Origin: CAZDET01 sp964504335
Lineage (GTDB): Bacteria; Bacteroidota; Bacteroidia; Chitinophagales; Saprospiraceae
Length of the DNA stretch: 64,000 bases
Assembly (NCBI GenBank): GCA_964504335.1
Contig: CAZDET010000016.1
Span: 20,749-84,748 of the forward strand
Direction: 5' to 3'
Part shown: in pieces, positions 1-8,386 of the stretch
Layout: every line of letters starts with the position of its first letter
Position numbering within the stretch: position 1 is the stretch's first letter
Translations under genes and position numbers: made by a program
Notes under the pieces: model-generated
Databases searched by the model: none
What the model was told of the DNA's origin: nothing
The model's input: only the letters and a program-made list of their open reading frames with translations

Positions 1-209
1 AGTTTGTTTATAGTCTAGACGGTAGTTTTGGGGCAATTAGCAACTTGTTTAACGTTTGGTGGTATTTCAAAGTCATAAGTTAAACAAAAACCCCTTGAAA
101 ATCAATTAGTAATGATTCATAAGGACTTCTATAAATGTAGGTGGTATGAAAATACCCCGCAAGTTTTTGGACTGTTAAAGAGAAGATTTTTTAAAAAAGT
201 TTTCCACGA

Positions 210-3200
210 TTAACCGAGTTCGATAACCAGATCTTCGGCTGCTACCATCGTTTTCTCCGGTAGGTGGACTTTTTTCACAACACCCTTCTGGGAGGCGGTG
301 ATGGTACTTTCCATCTTCATCGCCTCAATGACGAATAAGGGCGAGTTCTCCGCCACTTCATCGCCTTCTTTGACGAGGATACGACTCAAGTTGCCCTGCA
401 ACGGAGCACCAATTTCCTTTTCTCCCTGTGCTTTGCGGTGTACTGCGATTTCCAGTTGCAAGGTTCTGTCGTGGACCTGAATAGAACGCGTCTGGCCATT
501 TAGTGAAAAGAACACCAGGCGATTGCCTGCATCATCCGGAACGGTCGTGTTTAAAAATTTAATGAGCACGGTTTTTCCAGGGCTGATCGATACCAGGATT
601 TCTTCATTCGGACGCAGTCCGTAAAAGAAGGCCGGAGTGGGCAACACCCGCACACTTCCGAATTGCTGATAGAAATCGTAATACTCCCGAAACACCCTGG
701 GGTAGAGCTTGTAGCTCAGGAAATCGTTGATCTCCAGCTGATCGTCGAACTCCTGGTGAAAGGTTGCCAGCTCCTGATCGAAATCGACCGGCTCCAAATG
801 AGCGTTTGGTCGTTCGGTATAGGGCGTTTCTCCTTTCAGAACGATTTGTTGAACCTCTGCGGGAAACCCGCCCTGAATTTGTCCAAGGTCGCCGCGCATC
901 AGTGCCCGGACACTATCCGGAAAATCGAGGTGATTTCCCCGTTCGAGAATATCTTGTTTGGTCAGGTTGTTGGAGGTCATAAACAGCGCCATATCGCCCA
1001 CTACTTTAGAAGAGGGCGTTACCTTGATCAGACCTCCGAACAGCTCGTCGGCGGCCCGGTAATTGGCCTTTATCTCCTCAAAGCGATCCTCCAGCCCAAG
1101 GCTGCGGGCCTGGGGGCGCAAATTGCTGTACTGTCCGCCCGGAATTTCGTGTTCGTATACGGATGCAGTACCTGCACGCAGCTCCGTTTCGAAAGGGGCA
1201 TAGTAGCGTCGGACTGTTTCCCAGTACACCGCAAATTCGTTGAGGGAGGAGAAATCCATGGGGCGCTCCCGCTCGTGCCCCTTCATCATGGCCACGACGG
1301 AGTTGAAATTAGGCTGCGAGGTCAGGCCCGACATGGAGCTAATTGCTACATCTACGATATCCACCCCCGATTCGATGGCCCGCAGGTAGGTAGCCGCCTG
1401 AATGGAGCTGGTGTCGTGGGTATGCAGGTGAATGGGAAGATCCACCGTTTCGCGCAGGCGACTAATCAGAAGTTCAGCCGCCAGTGGTTTCAGCAGGCCG
1501 GCCATATCCTTGATTGCAATCATGTGGGCTCCGGCATCTTCCAGGTGTTTAGCCAGGTCCAGGTAGTAGTCGAGGGTGAATTTGTGGTTGTTCGGATCGG
1601 TGACATCGCCGGAATAACAGATACAGGCCTCCGCCAAACTCTCCGTTCGTTCGCGCACGGTACGGATGCTCGTCCGCATATTTTCGATCCAGTTGAGCGA
1701 ATCGAAAATTCGAAACACATCGATGCCGGTTTCGGCGGCCCGTTCAATGAAGCGAACAATCAGGTTGTCGGGGTAAGCGGTATACCCCACGGCGTTCGAT
1801 CCGCGCAGCAACATCTGAAAGAGAATGTTAGGGATGGCGGCCCGCAACAAGGCAAGTCGTTCCCAGGGATCCTCTTTGAGAAAACGCAGCGCCACATCGA
1901 AGGTGGCACCTCCCCAGACTTCCATGCTAAACACCTCCGGATGCCGGTGGGCAAATGGCTCCGCAATCCGTAGCAGATCGAACGTTCGCATTCGCGTAGC
2001 CAGTAAGCTCTGATGGGCATCCCGGAAAGTGGTATCCGTATAATGGATTTTGGGATCGGCCCTGAGTTCGGCAATGAAAGCTTCCCGGCCTAGCTTGCGC
2101 AAGCGGTCGCGGCTACCCTCGGGCGGAGCCGACCGGCGGTCGTAGGCGGGAATAAGTGGCGGGAAGAAGGTCTTGGTATCCGGCACCACGGATACATCAG
2201 GGTGCCCATTGACAATAACCTCCGCTAAATAGCGCAGCATTTTAGTGCCGCGGTCCAGCCAGCCCTGAGGTGCGAAAAGTTCGGGATGGTTTCCGATGAA
2301 GCTCACTGTGACTTCCCCATTTCGAAAGGTCGGATGGTCGAGCAAGTTGAGCAGAAAGCCGATGTTGGTTTTGACTCCGCGAATGCGAAATTCACGCAAT
2401 GCCCGGTGAAGTCTCCGGGCGGCCCCATCCATAGTGCGGCCCCAGGCGGTCACTTTTACTAGTAGTGAATCAAAATAGGGACTAATGCGTGCACCGGGGT
2501 AAGCATTACCGGCGTCAAGGCGGATACCCATCCCGGATGCCGAACGGTATGCAATGAGCGTCCCGTAGCTGGGCTGGAAGTTATTATGGGGGTCTTCGGT
2601 AGTGATTCGGCACTGAATGGCGCAACCATTGAGAACTATATCCGATTGGTCTTTAATGAATATACTCCGGTGATCAAGCGGGTAGCCCATCGTAATCAGG
2701 AATTGCGTCCGAACGAGGTCGATGCCCGTGATCTCCTCGGTCACCGTGTGTTCTACCTGAATTCTCGGATTGACCTCTATAAAGTAGATGTTTTCGGATT
2801 GATCGACGAGAAACTCGACCGTTCCGGCACAAGAATAATTAACTGCCTGTGCTAATCGAACGGCATATGCGTACAATTTTTCTTTTGTCGACTGGGAAAG
2901 CGTGATGCAGGGAGCAATTTCCACCACCTTTTGAAAGCGCCGCTGAATGGAGCAGTCGCGTTCGTATAGATGGACGATATTCCCGTGGGTATCTCCCAGA
3001 ATCTGCACTTCTATATGCTTGGGGTTTTCGATAAATTTCTCGAGAAAAACCCGGCCGTCGCCGAAGGCAGTCAGGGCTTCATTACTGGCCTCTTCGTACT
3101 CGGTTTTCAGTAATTCACTCGACCGTACCACCCGCATACCCCGGCCGCCTCCACCCGCTGCCGCTTTGATAATCACGGGGTAGCCAATGCGCTCGGCTTC

Positions 3201-3659
3201 ACGCAGAGCGGTATCCGCATCCGATAATGGCTCTTGGCTATCTTCAATAAGGGGAATCTGGAGCTCGCGCGCGAGGGTCTTTGCTTTTACCTTGTCGCCC
3301 AGGCGTTCCATAACCTCGGGCGACGGCCCTACAAAGGCGATGCCTGCCTCTCGGCAGCGGCGGGCAAAGTCTACGTTTTCGCTTAAGAATCCGTAGCCGG
3401 GATGGATGGCATCCACCTGGTGGTCGAGGGCCACCTGAATGATTTCTTCAATGTCGAGGTAGGGGCGTAGTGCTTCTTCCTCCGGCCCAACCTGATACGC
3501 TTCATCGGCTTTATAGCGGTGTAGGCTGTAGCGGTCTTCGTAGGTGTAGATTGCAACGGTTCGAAGCCGGAGCTCGGAAGCGGCACGTAGTACGCGAATA
3601 GCAATTTCCCCCCGGTTGGCTACGAGGATTTTCTGGAAGCGGTTAATCTGTTGAGGCAT
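210..3659 (-). CDS. pyc: Pyruvate carboxylase
   Basis: ATP- and biotin-dependent carboxylation of pyruvate to oxaloacetate, the anaplerotic entry to the TCA cycle, in the cytoplasm. The 1149-residue single chain has the full family order: biotin carboxylase domain starting at FQKILVANRGEIAIRV with the glycine-rich AAAGGGGRGM loop, carboxyltransferase TIM barrel (TTFRDAHQSLLATRMRT onward, with the HLHTHDT metal motif), the PYC/OADA domain, and a C-terminal biotinyl domain with EAMKMES, whose lysine is near residue 1115. I chose the ATG at 3659 because MPQQINRFQKIL matches the usual N-terminus; the frame is open further upstream, but those residues are not family-like. It diverges from murQ, and a candidate promoter lies at 3696-3727. 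Confidence 0.97.
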   Translation of the reverse strand: MPQQINRFQKILVANRGEIAIRVLRAASELRLRTVAIYTYEDRYSLHRYKADEAYQVGPEEEALRPYLDIEEIIQVALDHQVDAIHPGYGFLSENVDFARRCREAGIAFVGPSPEVMERLGDKVKAKTLARELQIPLIEDSQEPLSDADTALREAERIGYPVIIKAAAGGGGRGMRVVRSSELLKTEYEEASNEALTAFGDGRVFLEKFIENPKHIEVQILGDTHGNIVHLYERDCSIQRRFQKVVEIAPCITLSQSTKEKLYAYAVRLAQAVNYSCAGTVEFLVDQSENIYFIEVNPRIQVEHTVTEEITGIDLVRTQFLITMGYPLDHRSIFIKDQSDIVLNGCAIQCRITTEDPHNNFQPSYGTLIAYRSASGMGIRLDAGNAYPGARISPYFDSLLVKVTAWGRTMDGAARRLHRALREFRIRGVKTNIGFLLNLLDHPTFRNGEVTVSFIGNHPELFAPQGWLDRGTKMLRYLAEVIVNGHPDVSVVPDTKTFFPPLIPAYDRRSAPPEGSRDRLRKLGREAFIAELRADPKIHYTDTTFRDAHQSLLATRMRTFDLLRIAEPFAHRHPEVFSMEVWGGATFDVALRFLKEDPWERLALLRAAIPNILFQMLLRGSNAVGYTAYPDNLIVRFIERAAETGIDVFRIFDSLNWIENMRTSIRTVRERTESLAEACICYSGDVTDPNNHKFTLDYYLDLAKHLEDAGAHMIAIKDMAGLLKPLAAELLISRLRETVDLPIHLHTHDTSSIQAATYLRAIESGVDIVDVAISSMSGLTSQPNFNSVVAMMKGHERERPMDFSSLNEFAVYWETVRRYYAPFETELRAGTASVYEHEIPGGQYSNLRPQARSLGLEDRFEEIKANYRAADELFGGLIKVTPSSKVVGDMALFMTSNNLTKQDILERGNHLDFPDSVRALMRGDLGQIQGGFPAEVQQIVLKGETPYTERPNAHLEPVDFDQELATFHQEFDDQLEINDFLSYKLYPRVFREYYDFYQQFGSVRVLPTPAFFYGLRPNEEILVSISPGKTVLIKFLNTTVPDDAGNRLVFFSLNGQTRSIQVHDRTLQLEIAVHRKAQGEKEIGAPLQGNLSRILVKEGDEVAENSPLFVIEAMKMESTITASQKGVVKKVHLPEKTMVAAEDLVIELG

Positions 3660-3695
3660 GTTCGAAAAGCTGGACAAGAAAAAATCAGGTTGGCA

Positions 3696-3727
3696 CAAAA
3701 GATACGGCCACCAAACCGGATCGTCAA
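3696..3727 (-). promoter_or_regulatory. Candidate Bacteroidota promoter for pyc
   Basis: On the minus strand, TTG (3727-3725) is followed after 20 bases by TATCTTTTG (3704-3696). This is close to the Bacteroidota -33 TTG / -7 TAnnTTTG pattern, with one extra T in the -7 element. It would give a leader of about 30 bases before the pyc ATG. Confidence 0.45.
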
Positions 3728-3781
3728 TTCGTTCGTAGAATAGTGGACAAGCTAAGCTTGTTATCGCTCCAAATGCCCTTA

Positions 3782-4597
3782 ATGATGATTCAAACAACCG
3801 AAAGTTCTTCGCCCCACCGCCACCTGGAAACCTGGTCGGTGGAGGCGCTGCTCCGCGGCATGCAGGAAGAGAACCGCAAAGTAGCCGCCGCCGTCGATAC
3901 AGCTTTACCCCAAATTGAACGCCTCGTCGAGCGGGCGGTCCGGCAGTTGCAATCGGGGGGGCGCCTGTTTTACATCGGAGCCGGCACTAGCGGTCGTCTC
4001 GGAGTGCTGGATGCCTCCGAATGTCCGCCCACTTTTGGGGTGCCGGAAGATTGGGTCATCGGACTCATCGCCGGAGGAGACAGGGCTCTGCGCCAGGCCG
4101 CAGAAGGTGCAGAAGATAATCTAAATCAAGCCTGGATAGATCTGCTGCAGTGGAAGGTGACTGCCGAGGACTTCGTCATCGGCATTGCCGCCTCCGGTAC
4201 CACGCCCTACGTGGTGGGGGGGCTCCGGCATTGTCAGTCAGCGGGAATTCTTACCGGATGTGTCACCTGCAATGCCCACACTCCACTAGCGCGAGTAGCG
4301 GACTATCCGATTGAGGTGCTGACTGGTCCGGAATTCGTAACGGGCTCTACCCGGATGAAGGCCGGTTCGGCCCAAAAAATGGTTCTGAATATGATCAGTA
4401 CCGCTGTGATGATTCGCCTCGGGCGCGTTCAGGATAACCGCATGGTAGATATGCAGCTGACCAACGAAAAACTAATTGATCGAGGCAGTCGGATTTTGGT
4501 GGATCAGCTAGACCTTCCCTACGAGGCCGCCCGGGCCCTACTACTTCGAGCGGGTAGCGTCCGACGCGCGCTGGCCACCAACAGTACACCTCACTGA
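3782..4597 (+). CDS. murQ: N-acetylmuramic acid 6-phosphate etherase MurQ
   Basis: Cleaves the lactyl ether of MurNAc-6-phosphate to give GlcNAc-6-phosphate and D-lactate during cell-wall recycling. It carries the SIS-domain hallmarks: GGRLFYIGAGTSGRLGVLDASECPPTFG, the AASGTTPYVVGGL loop, GPEFVTGSTRMKAGSAQK and a late TNEKLIDRG. At 271 residues it is a little shorter than E. coli MurQ, lacking some of the C-terminal helical tail. In-frame ATGs at 3773, 3782 and 3785 are possible; I took 3782, two residues ahead of the conserved TTE stretch. The stop overlaps by 7 bases the convergent gene ending at 4591. No PTS or other murNAc gene is adjacent. Confidence 0.95.
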   Translation: MMIQTTESSSPHRHLETWSVEALLRGMQEENRKVAAAVDTALPQIERLVERAVRQLQSGGRLFYIGAGTSGRLGVLDASECPPTFGVPEDWVIGLIAGGDRALRQAAEGAEDNLNQAWIDLLQWKVTAEDFVIGIAASGTTPYVVGGLRHCQSAGILTGCVTCNAHTPLARVADYPIEVLTGPEFVTGSTRMKAGSAQKMVLNMISTAVMIRLGRVQDNRMVDMQLTNEKLIDRGSRILVDQLDLPYEAARALLLRAGSVRRALATNSTPH

Positions 4598-4953
4598 CCG
4601 GTTGGTCGCAATTTGTAGTCCTCCCGCTTGCCCTCCAAATAGTCGACATAATCGACGCTGCCTAACCGGAAACGGACCGGAATACGAGTTTTCTGCTCAA
4701 TTTGGTATTCCAACTTGCAAAAGAACGCGAGTTCATCAGCATCAAAACGGCGCGATAGGGTAGGGCGGCGGAAGCGTTCGGCAGGACCTGGTGTGCGAGA
4801 CTGCTCATCATGGTTCATCGGAATCATTCGAACAAAAGGTCGAAGCTTCTTTGTCGGAATCGATGGAGGGGCCACTTGCAGCTGGGCAGAGAGTTCTAAA
4901 GTGATAAATAGTAATCCGCAAACGAGCACACAACTACACCAAAAGCACCGCAT
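4591..4953 (-). CDS. Small secreted hypothetical protein
   Basis: About 120 residues. The ATG at 4953 gives a clean signal peptide (MRCFWCSCVLVCGLLF then ELSAQ), with the cleavage after SAQ typical of Bacteroidota exported proteins. The mature part is basic, with a proline/arginine-rich stretch and a C-terminal block FFCKLEYQIEQ...RFRLGSVDYVDYLEGK that looks like a conserved domain but that I cannot name. It converges on murQ with a 7-base overlap and diverges from the HEAT-like gene at 4999. The signal peptide and tight fit between neighbours support a real gene; function is unknown. Confidence 0.7.
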   Translation of the reverse strand: MRCFWCSCVLVCGLLFITLELSAQLQVAPPSIPTKKLRPFVRMIPMNHDEQSRTPGPAERFRRPTLSRRFDADELAFFCKLEYQIEQKTRIPVRFRLGSVDYVDYLEGKREDYKLRPTGQ

Positions 4954-4998
4954 AATTTGTATTTTGATAATATAAATAACACACAAACTGCCAAAGAG

Positions 4999-5523
4999 AT
5001 GCCATCCGATTTCGAAACCCAACTAACCGGAGGCCATCCCAATTCACTCGGCAATACGGTTGCCGTGGTCGAAACGGTATTGGCCCGGCCCGATCGCTTT
5101 GAAGAGTTATTTCAATGCTATTTCAGTACCGATGAAGTGGTGCGCTTACGAACTTCCAGCGCAGTTAAAAGAGTAGCTAAAGCCCAAAAAGATCTGGTAC
5201 TTCCCTACGTAGATCGACTGCTAAACGACATTTCAAAAATCGACCAGGCTTCTACCCAATGGACGCTTGCCCAATTGTTTGATTTGTTAGCCAGCGATTT
5301 ATCGGAGGCGCAGCGAGCCAAATCGCTCTCCATTATGCAGCACAACTTAGCCCATCACCACGATTGGATTGTACTCAACACGACAATGGATGTGCTCGGA
5401 GGTTGGTCGAAGCACAATCCGGATTTAAAAAAGTGGTTGCAGCCCCATCTTCAGCGACTGACAGCGGATAACCGAAAATCAGTGGCCAGAAAAGCCACTA
5501 AATGGCTCGACGAAATGAAATAA
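4999..5523 (+). CDS. HEAT-repeat-like protein
   Basis: Cytoplasmic, all-helical protein of 174 residues starting at MPSDFETQLTGG. Successive helix pairs of roughly 35-40 residues (RFEELFQCYFSTDEVVRLRTSSAVKRVAK, VLPYVDRLLNDI, WTLAQLFDLLASDLSE, VLNTTMDVLGGWS, LQPHLQRLTADNRKSVARKATKWL) resemble HEAT repeats. Such proteins are adaptors or scaffolds; no catalytic motif is visible. The ATG at 4999 is preferred over an upstream in-frame ATG at 4957 that lies in AT-rich leader sequence. Confidence 0.75.
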   Translation: MPSDFETQLTGGHPNSLGNTVAVVETVLARPDRFEELFQCYFSTDEVVRLRTSSAVKRVAKAQKDLVLPYVDRLLNDISKIDQASTQWTLAQLFDLLASDLSEAQRAKSLSIMQHNLAHHHDWIVLNTTMDVLGGWSKHNPDLKKWLQPHLQRLTADNRKSVARKATKWLDEMK

Positions 5524-5649
5524 TGACCTAAAGCGTTGAAAATGAGTTGATTTAGGCCTTTTGTTGTCGATTTGCCTGTTGAAATAGGCAAGAAAAACCG
5601 GGGGTAACGGTCCTGGAATTCGATTTGGCAACCTGTTTAATTTGGACGC

Positions 5650-6044
5650 TTGTCACAAGCAACGGAGAAAAACCTGTTTGCAATTGATCCGGAAGTCCTG
5701 CTCTCTCAACACAGTTGGACGACCGATCAGTACGAGGGGATGATCACCGCCGGTATCCTGACAGAAGATGACCGGGTAGAGTTGCTGTACGGTCAAATTG
5801 TGCATACGAGTCCCAAGGGAAATTTATACGCCTACGGTATCCAAGAGCTGAATTACTATTTGGTAGAACACTTTGGTAAACGGTTTATTGGCCGGCAAGA
5901 GCAACCAATCGTGCTTCCTAATCACAGCAGGCCGGAACCCGATTATGTGTTAGCTACGCACACCGTACCGACTTTTACAAGGATGCCTCCTTCGAAAGCC
6001 CTCTGCTGGGAAAATTAAACATGAAAACAATATTCAACCTGTAA
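5650..6044 (+). pseudogene. Uma2-family (DUF820) endonuclease, frameshifted and truncated
   Basis: Starts at TTG 5650 and reads MITAGILTEDDRVELLYGQIV ... RPEPDYVLA, the N-terminal half of Uma2/DUF820 proteins (restriction-endonuclease fold, catalytic acidic residue in the PEPD motif). From about 5962 the original frame runs into unrelated residues and stops at 6018. The frame shifted by one continues the family pattern (RTDFYKDAS) before stopping at 6042-6044. The C-terminal third, with the second half of the catalytic core, is missing. Uma2 genes are often multicopy and possibly mobile-element-associated. I read this as a decayed copy. Confidence 0.65.
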
Positions 6045-6116
6045 TTCAAGCTAAAAGTAACGGCTAATCTGACAAAAAAACATCCTAAAGTACTAAAAGA
6101 CCAAGGTACCAAAGCA

Positions 6117-7250
6117 TCAACCCCCTCCCTTACCCGCGTACAAATCATACCGATAAAACCGCGCCTCTAGCGGCCCATTCTGCAAATGGATTTTCCTGGA
6201 AGGTCGAAGGCCTACCTGTTTGAGTGCATCGAGGTTGGCCGAAAGCACCCAGGCAGTGTATCCCGGATACTGTTGCTTGAAGGTATCGCCGAGTGATTTG
6301 TACAAGGTGCCGATATCTCCTGTTTGGAGGCGCAATTCGTACGGTGGGTTGGTTACGACGATTCCCGGCGGTTCGGGAGGTGTGAAGCGTTCGAAGGGTT
6401 TGCGGACGAGTCGGACCTGATCCTGCAAATTAAATCGGTGGAGGTTCTCGCGGGCCGTTTCCAGAATGCGCCAGTCGATGTCGCATCCGATAATGGGAAA
6501 GCGTACGGGGCGAACAGATCGCTTGGCCGCGGATCGGATGCCTTGCCACAAGTCTTTGTCGAAATCAATCCACCGCTCAAAGCCAAAGCGCCGGTCCAGC
6601 CCCGGTGCACGCCCCTGGGCGATAAGGGCCGCTTCGATCAACAGCGTTCCCGAACCACAAAGCGGATCGACAAAAGCGGTGGTTCCATCAAAGCCGGCTA
6701 ATGTAAGTAGCCCGGCAGCCAGCACCTCGTTGAGCGGGGCCTTGCCGCCCCGGGCCCGGTAACCCCGCCGGTGCAATCCCTCCCCGGAACTATCGCGCGA
6801 TAACGTGCATTCTCCTCGGCTGCCGATGTGTAGGTGTAGCCGCAGATCAGGTCGCTGGGTATCTACGCTCGGTCGCCTACCCAGCACGGCGCGGAAATGA
6901 TCCGCGATGGCATCTTTGGTTTTCAGCGCTAAAAAATGACTGTGATTGAGCCGGGCGGAGGTGGTGACTACATCTATGGCCAGGGTCTGGTCTACACGCA
7001 TGTATTTCTGCCAATCTACCCGACCTACAGCGCGATACAGATCTTCCTCGTTTCGGACGGTGAAATCCGTAATAGGGACCAATACGCGCAGGCCAGTCCG
7101 CAATTCGAGGTTTGCACGGTAGAGTAGGGTAGTGTCTCCCGATACTGTGACTACGCGTTTGCCGATTTCCGGATCCGCCGCTCCAAGTGCTTTCAGTTCT
7201 TCGGCCAAGCATTCCTCAAGGCCGGCCAGGGTCTTTACAATTAATTTCAC
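6117..7250 (-). CDS. THUMP-domain class I RNA (guanine-N2) methyltransferase, RlmL N-half type
   Basis: SAM-dependent methyltransferase expected to modify a guanine in 23S rRNA. The N-terminal ferredoxin-like/THUMP part (residues 1-150; LIVKTLAGLEECLAEEL) is followed by a Rossmann methyltransferase with DPLCGSGTLLIEAAL (SAM-binding motif I) and NPPY (VTNPPYELRL, the N-methyltransferase active-site motif). It equals the RlmL half of E. coli RlmKL; the RlmK half is absent, as in many Bacteroidota. The GTG at 7250 gives VKLIVKTLAG, the usual N-terminus; a TTG at 7322 would add 24 atypical residues. It diverges from rpsU. Confidence 0.9.
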   Translation of the reverse strand: MKLIVKTLAGLEECLAEELKALGAADPEIGKRVVTVSGDTTLLYRANLELRTGLRVLVPITDFTVRNEEDLYRAVGRVDWQKYMRVDQTLAIDVVTTSARLNHSHFLALKTKDAIADHFRAVLGRRPSVDTQRPDLRLHLHIGSRGECTLSRDSSGEGLHRRGYRARGGKAPLNEVLAAGLLTLAGFDGTTAFVDPLCGSGTLLIEAALIAQGRAPGLDRRFGFERWIDFDKDLWQGIRSAAKRSVRPVRFPIIGCDIDWRILETARENLHRFNLQDQVRLVRKPFERFTPPEPPGIVVTNPPYELRLQTGDIGTLYKSLGDTFKQQYPGYTAWVLSANLDALKQVGLRPSRKIHLQNGPLEARFYRYDLYAGKGGG

Positions 7251-7333
7251 TCCGCAAAGGTCTCTTTTTTCTTGAAAAAATCTTGGTTCAAAACCTTCTT
7301 GTTGTTTATCTTTGCTGCGCAAAAAAGTTATCT

Positions 7334-7528
7334 ATGCTGATTATTGATGTTCGGGAGGGTGAAAACATCGATCGCGCCCTCAAGCGTTATAAGCGCAAAT
7401 TCATTAATACTGGTCTGATTCGCGAGCTGCGCGGTCGTCGGGAATTCACTAAGCCTTCCGTGAAACGCCGCCAGGAAGTAATGAAAGCCTCTTACCGCGC
7501 CGAAAAAATGCGCGACCAGGAGGTATAA
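7334..7528 (+). CDS. rpsU: Ribosomal protein bS21
   Basis: A 64-residue basic protein of the 30S subunit platform. MLIIDVREGENIDRALKRYKRKF followed by the Arg/Lys-rich LRGRREFTKPSVKRRQEVM is diagnostic of bS21. In Bacteroidota, bS21 has been linked to sequestration of the 16S 3' end and weak Shine-Dalgarno use. The ATG at 7334 is chosen because the frame upstream overlaps the divergent methyltransferase start and is not bS21-like. A small GC hairpin follows at 7582-7604. Confidence 0.97.
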   Translation: MLIIDVREGENIDRALKRYKRKFINTGLIRELRGRREFTKPSVKRRQEVMKASYRAEKMRDQEV

Positions 7529-7581
7529 AGATTCCCACTTCGTACTAAACTCCCCGCCGCGTATTCCAAAAATTCGATTCC

Positions 7582-7604
7582 ATCCCGTCTCTCTCAGGCG
7601 GGAT
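7582..7604 (+). terminator. Weak hairpin after rpsU
   Basis: ATCCCG (7582-7587) pairs with CGGGAT (7599-7604), followed by a T-rich stretch. The stem is only 6 bp and ends 10 bases before the next start codon, so its terminator role is tentative. Confidence 0.35.
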
Positions 7605-7614
7605 TTCGCATTTT

Positions 7615-8295
7615 ATGGTCACATCTGAGCTTTCCTACGCCACAGAAAGACGGTCGTTATCGATCGGTTCGCTGCACGTCCATTTAGACCTGCCCATCGA
7701 TCAATTCGAATTAATGTTGGCTTCGCTGGCAAAAAAGAAGCTTTCGGGCAGCACGGACGACGAAGCCCCTTACTGGGCGGATCTGTGGCACTCCGCTATT
7801 GGATTGAGCGAAGTATTAGTAGCTCATTTTACGGAACAACTGCGCGGCCGAAACATCATTGAAATTGGTTGTGGCCTTGGATTACCCGGAATTATTGCCG
7901 GGCTGCTCGGAGGAAACATGATTATCAGTGATTACCTGACTGAAGCATTGGAGTTGGCTCAACACAATTGGAGGCTCAATCATCGAACGCCGGGTAATTT
8001 TCTCCTGATCGATTGGCGAAATCCGCCGCCGGTAACCCCCGTCGATTTCCTGTTAGCCTCGGATGTGGCCTACGATTTTACCGCTTTTGATCCGCTTTTG
8101 AGCGCCTTCCACCAATTGCTTCTTCCCGGAGGTACGTTGTTCATTGCCGAACCCGGCCGACCGCGCTCCCAATCCTTCCTCCGTTCCCTGCCAAATAACG
8201 GATTTATGCCCCTTCACCACTGGTCCCAACCGGTGTATCTCGACGGCAGCACCATCGCTGTGGGCGTATTTGCTTTTCAGCGAATCAGTAGTTAA
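7615..8295 (+). CDS. Class I SAM methyltransferase (Methyltransf_16 / Nnt1-like)
   Basis: 226 residues. The core has YWADLWHSAIGLSEVL, then motif I IIEIGCGLGLPGIIAGLLG, an acidic motif II (MIISDYLTEALELA), and LLASDVAYDF at motif IV. This layout matches the lysine/nicotinamide methyltransferase-like family (PF10294), whose bacterial members have mostly unknown substrates. The start at 7615 follows rpsU by 86 bases. Its stop codon lies within the first repeat of the proposed Pho box upstream of pstS. Confidence 0.8.
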   Translation: MVTSELSYATERRSLSIGSLHVHLDLPIDQFELMLASLAKKKLSGSTDDEAPYWADLWHSAIGLSEVLVAHFTEQLRGRNIIEIGCGLGLPGIIAGLLGGNMIISDYLTEALELAQHNWRLNHRTPGNFLLIDWRNPPPVTPVDFLLASDVAYDFTAFDPLLSAFHQLLLPGGTLFIAEPGRPRSQSFLRSLPNNGFMPLHHWSQPVYLDGSTIAVGVFAFQRISS

Positions 8296-8330
8296 CCCTA
8301 CCTTAGTGATGAGTTAATGGTAGCTTAACC
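8292..8330 (+). promoter_or_regulatory. Candidate Pho box: four direct repeats at 11-bp period
   Basis: TTAACC (8292-8297), TTAGTG (8303-8308), TTAATG (8314-8319) and TTAACC (8325-8330) are separated by exactly 5 bases each, an 11-bp helical period. Response regulators of the PhoB/PhoP class bind hexamer repeats with this spacing. The position directly upstream of pstSCAB fits. The function is inferred; no phoBR genes are in the window. Confidence 0.5.
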
Positions 8331-8337
8331 TAAAGGT

Positions 8338-8354
8338 GTCAACAAGTTGTTGAC
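8338..8354. promoter_or_regulatory. Perfect 17-bp palindrome upstream of pstS
   Basis: GTCAACAAGTTGTTGAC: two 8-base arms around a central G. It sits between the 11-bp repeats and the pstS start, ahead of an AT-rich TATAGATAAT (8366-8375) that may be a -10 region. It could be an operator for a dimeric regulator or simply part of the promoter. Confidence 0.4.
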
Positions 8355-8386
8355 GTCTTCCGCTCTATAGATAATCCGTGACTCTA

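Noticed and set aside
1..209. Gene or RNA at the left edge
   Set aside because: AT-rich sequence with no open frame or stable hairpin that I can support; it may hold the pyc transcript end.
663..1973. Long open frame antisense to pyruvate carboxylase
   Set aside because: It lies entirely opposite a well-conserved gene and encodes no recognisable domain; a codon-bias shadow.
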